This document shows, piece by piece, positions 63,943 through 64,000 of a stretch of DNA of 64,000 nt (within the stretch, counting starts at the first letter, position 1; each line of letters opens with the position of its first letter). A program made the position numbers and the translations under genes. This DNA is from Ruegeria haliotis (lineage in GTDB: Bacteria; Pseudomonadota; Alphaproteobacteria; Rhodobacterales; Rhodobacteraceae), in NCBI RefSeq assembly GCF_013377785.1, contig NZ_JABXWT010000001.1, positions 248,001 to 312,000 of the forward strand, written 5' to 3'. A model generated the notes under the pieces. That model was not told the origin of the DNA and did no database searches. It worked only from the letters and a program-made list of their open reading frames with translations.

Positions 63943-64000
63943 CCGACTCAGGGATCGGCCGAATTACAGATCTCGCCTGACTTTGATTGAAAGGGCGTAC

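Noticed and set aside
1..64000. CRISPR arrays, complete insertion sequences, prophage genes, integrases and rRNA
   Set aside because: I looked for regular repeats, transposase motifs and rRNA blocks on both strands and found none.

Overview
The window looks like about 64 kb of chromosome from a marine alphaproteobacterium of the Rhodobacteraceae (Roseobacter group, Ruegeria-like). This rests on moderately high GC, codon use, families largely restricted to that group (DUF6455, DUF1467, the KpsE-type capsule protein with a long N-terminal extension) and the content around aspS, rimO, kdsA, putA, gatCA and rnpB. Taxonomy is inferred from gene content, not from an alignment. I see no prophage, complete insertion sequence, CRISPR array or rRNA operon.

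Layout. 1-9.7 kb: end of pabB, pabC-like lyase, CPBP protease, aspS, a response regulator, methylmalonyl-CoA epimerase, several small conserved proteins, an M48 lipoprotein protease, three tandem DUF6455 genes and a twin CDGSH protein. 9.7-11.2 kb: a gene-poor patch with a small lipoprotein and a frameshifted glycosyltransferase. 11.2-20.1 kb: dgkA, a basic secreted protein, rimO, an AsmA-like protein, then a capsule block read leftward (kpsT, kpsE, kdsA, phosphohexomutase) without the permease KpsM. 20.3-27.5 kb: uracil-DNA glycosylase-like protein, SseB, YghU-type GST, YHS protein, J-domain protein, divergent metF/metR-like genes, an inositol monophosphatase and a frameshifted GFA gene. 27.5-38.8 kb: rhomboid protease, putA with its divergent Lrp-type regulator, a TPR protein, tRNA-Gly(TCC), an MsbA-like exporter, an acyl-CoA synthetase/esterase pair and an alkaline-phosphatase-fold hydrolase.

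39.0-45.8 kb: a complete leftward peptide-type ABC importer (binding protein, two permeases, fused double ATPase), then dtd and a glycerate kinase. 45.8-52.1 kb: a nitroreductase, then a leftward six-gene block holding a 29-residue membrane peptide, XpaC, TelA, a DUF2927 lipoprotein, an SPFH-GYF protein and a zinc-ribbon membrane protein. I consider this block the best candidate for an uncharacterised system, probably membrane stress. 52.2-64 kb: rluB/tadA, a UPF0173 hydrolase, ceramidase, GDSL hydrolase, DUF4202, a 52-residue secreted peptide behind two matching operator-like repeats, gatCA, an Excalibur lipoprotein, an AmpD-like amidase, the RNase P RNA, a lipoprotein, rpmG and a DUF1326-DUF2182 pair.

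Two genes appear broken by single-base frameshifts: the glycosyltransferase at 10.3-11.0 kb, and the GFA gene at 27.1-27.5 kb, which breaks in a six-T run. Starts were moved from the longest open frame where a ribosome-binding site, family alignment from memory or a neighbour's stop favoured a later codon; these choices are noted per gene.
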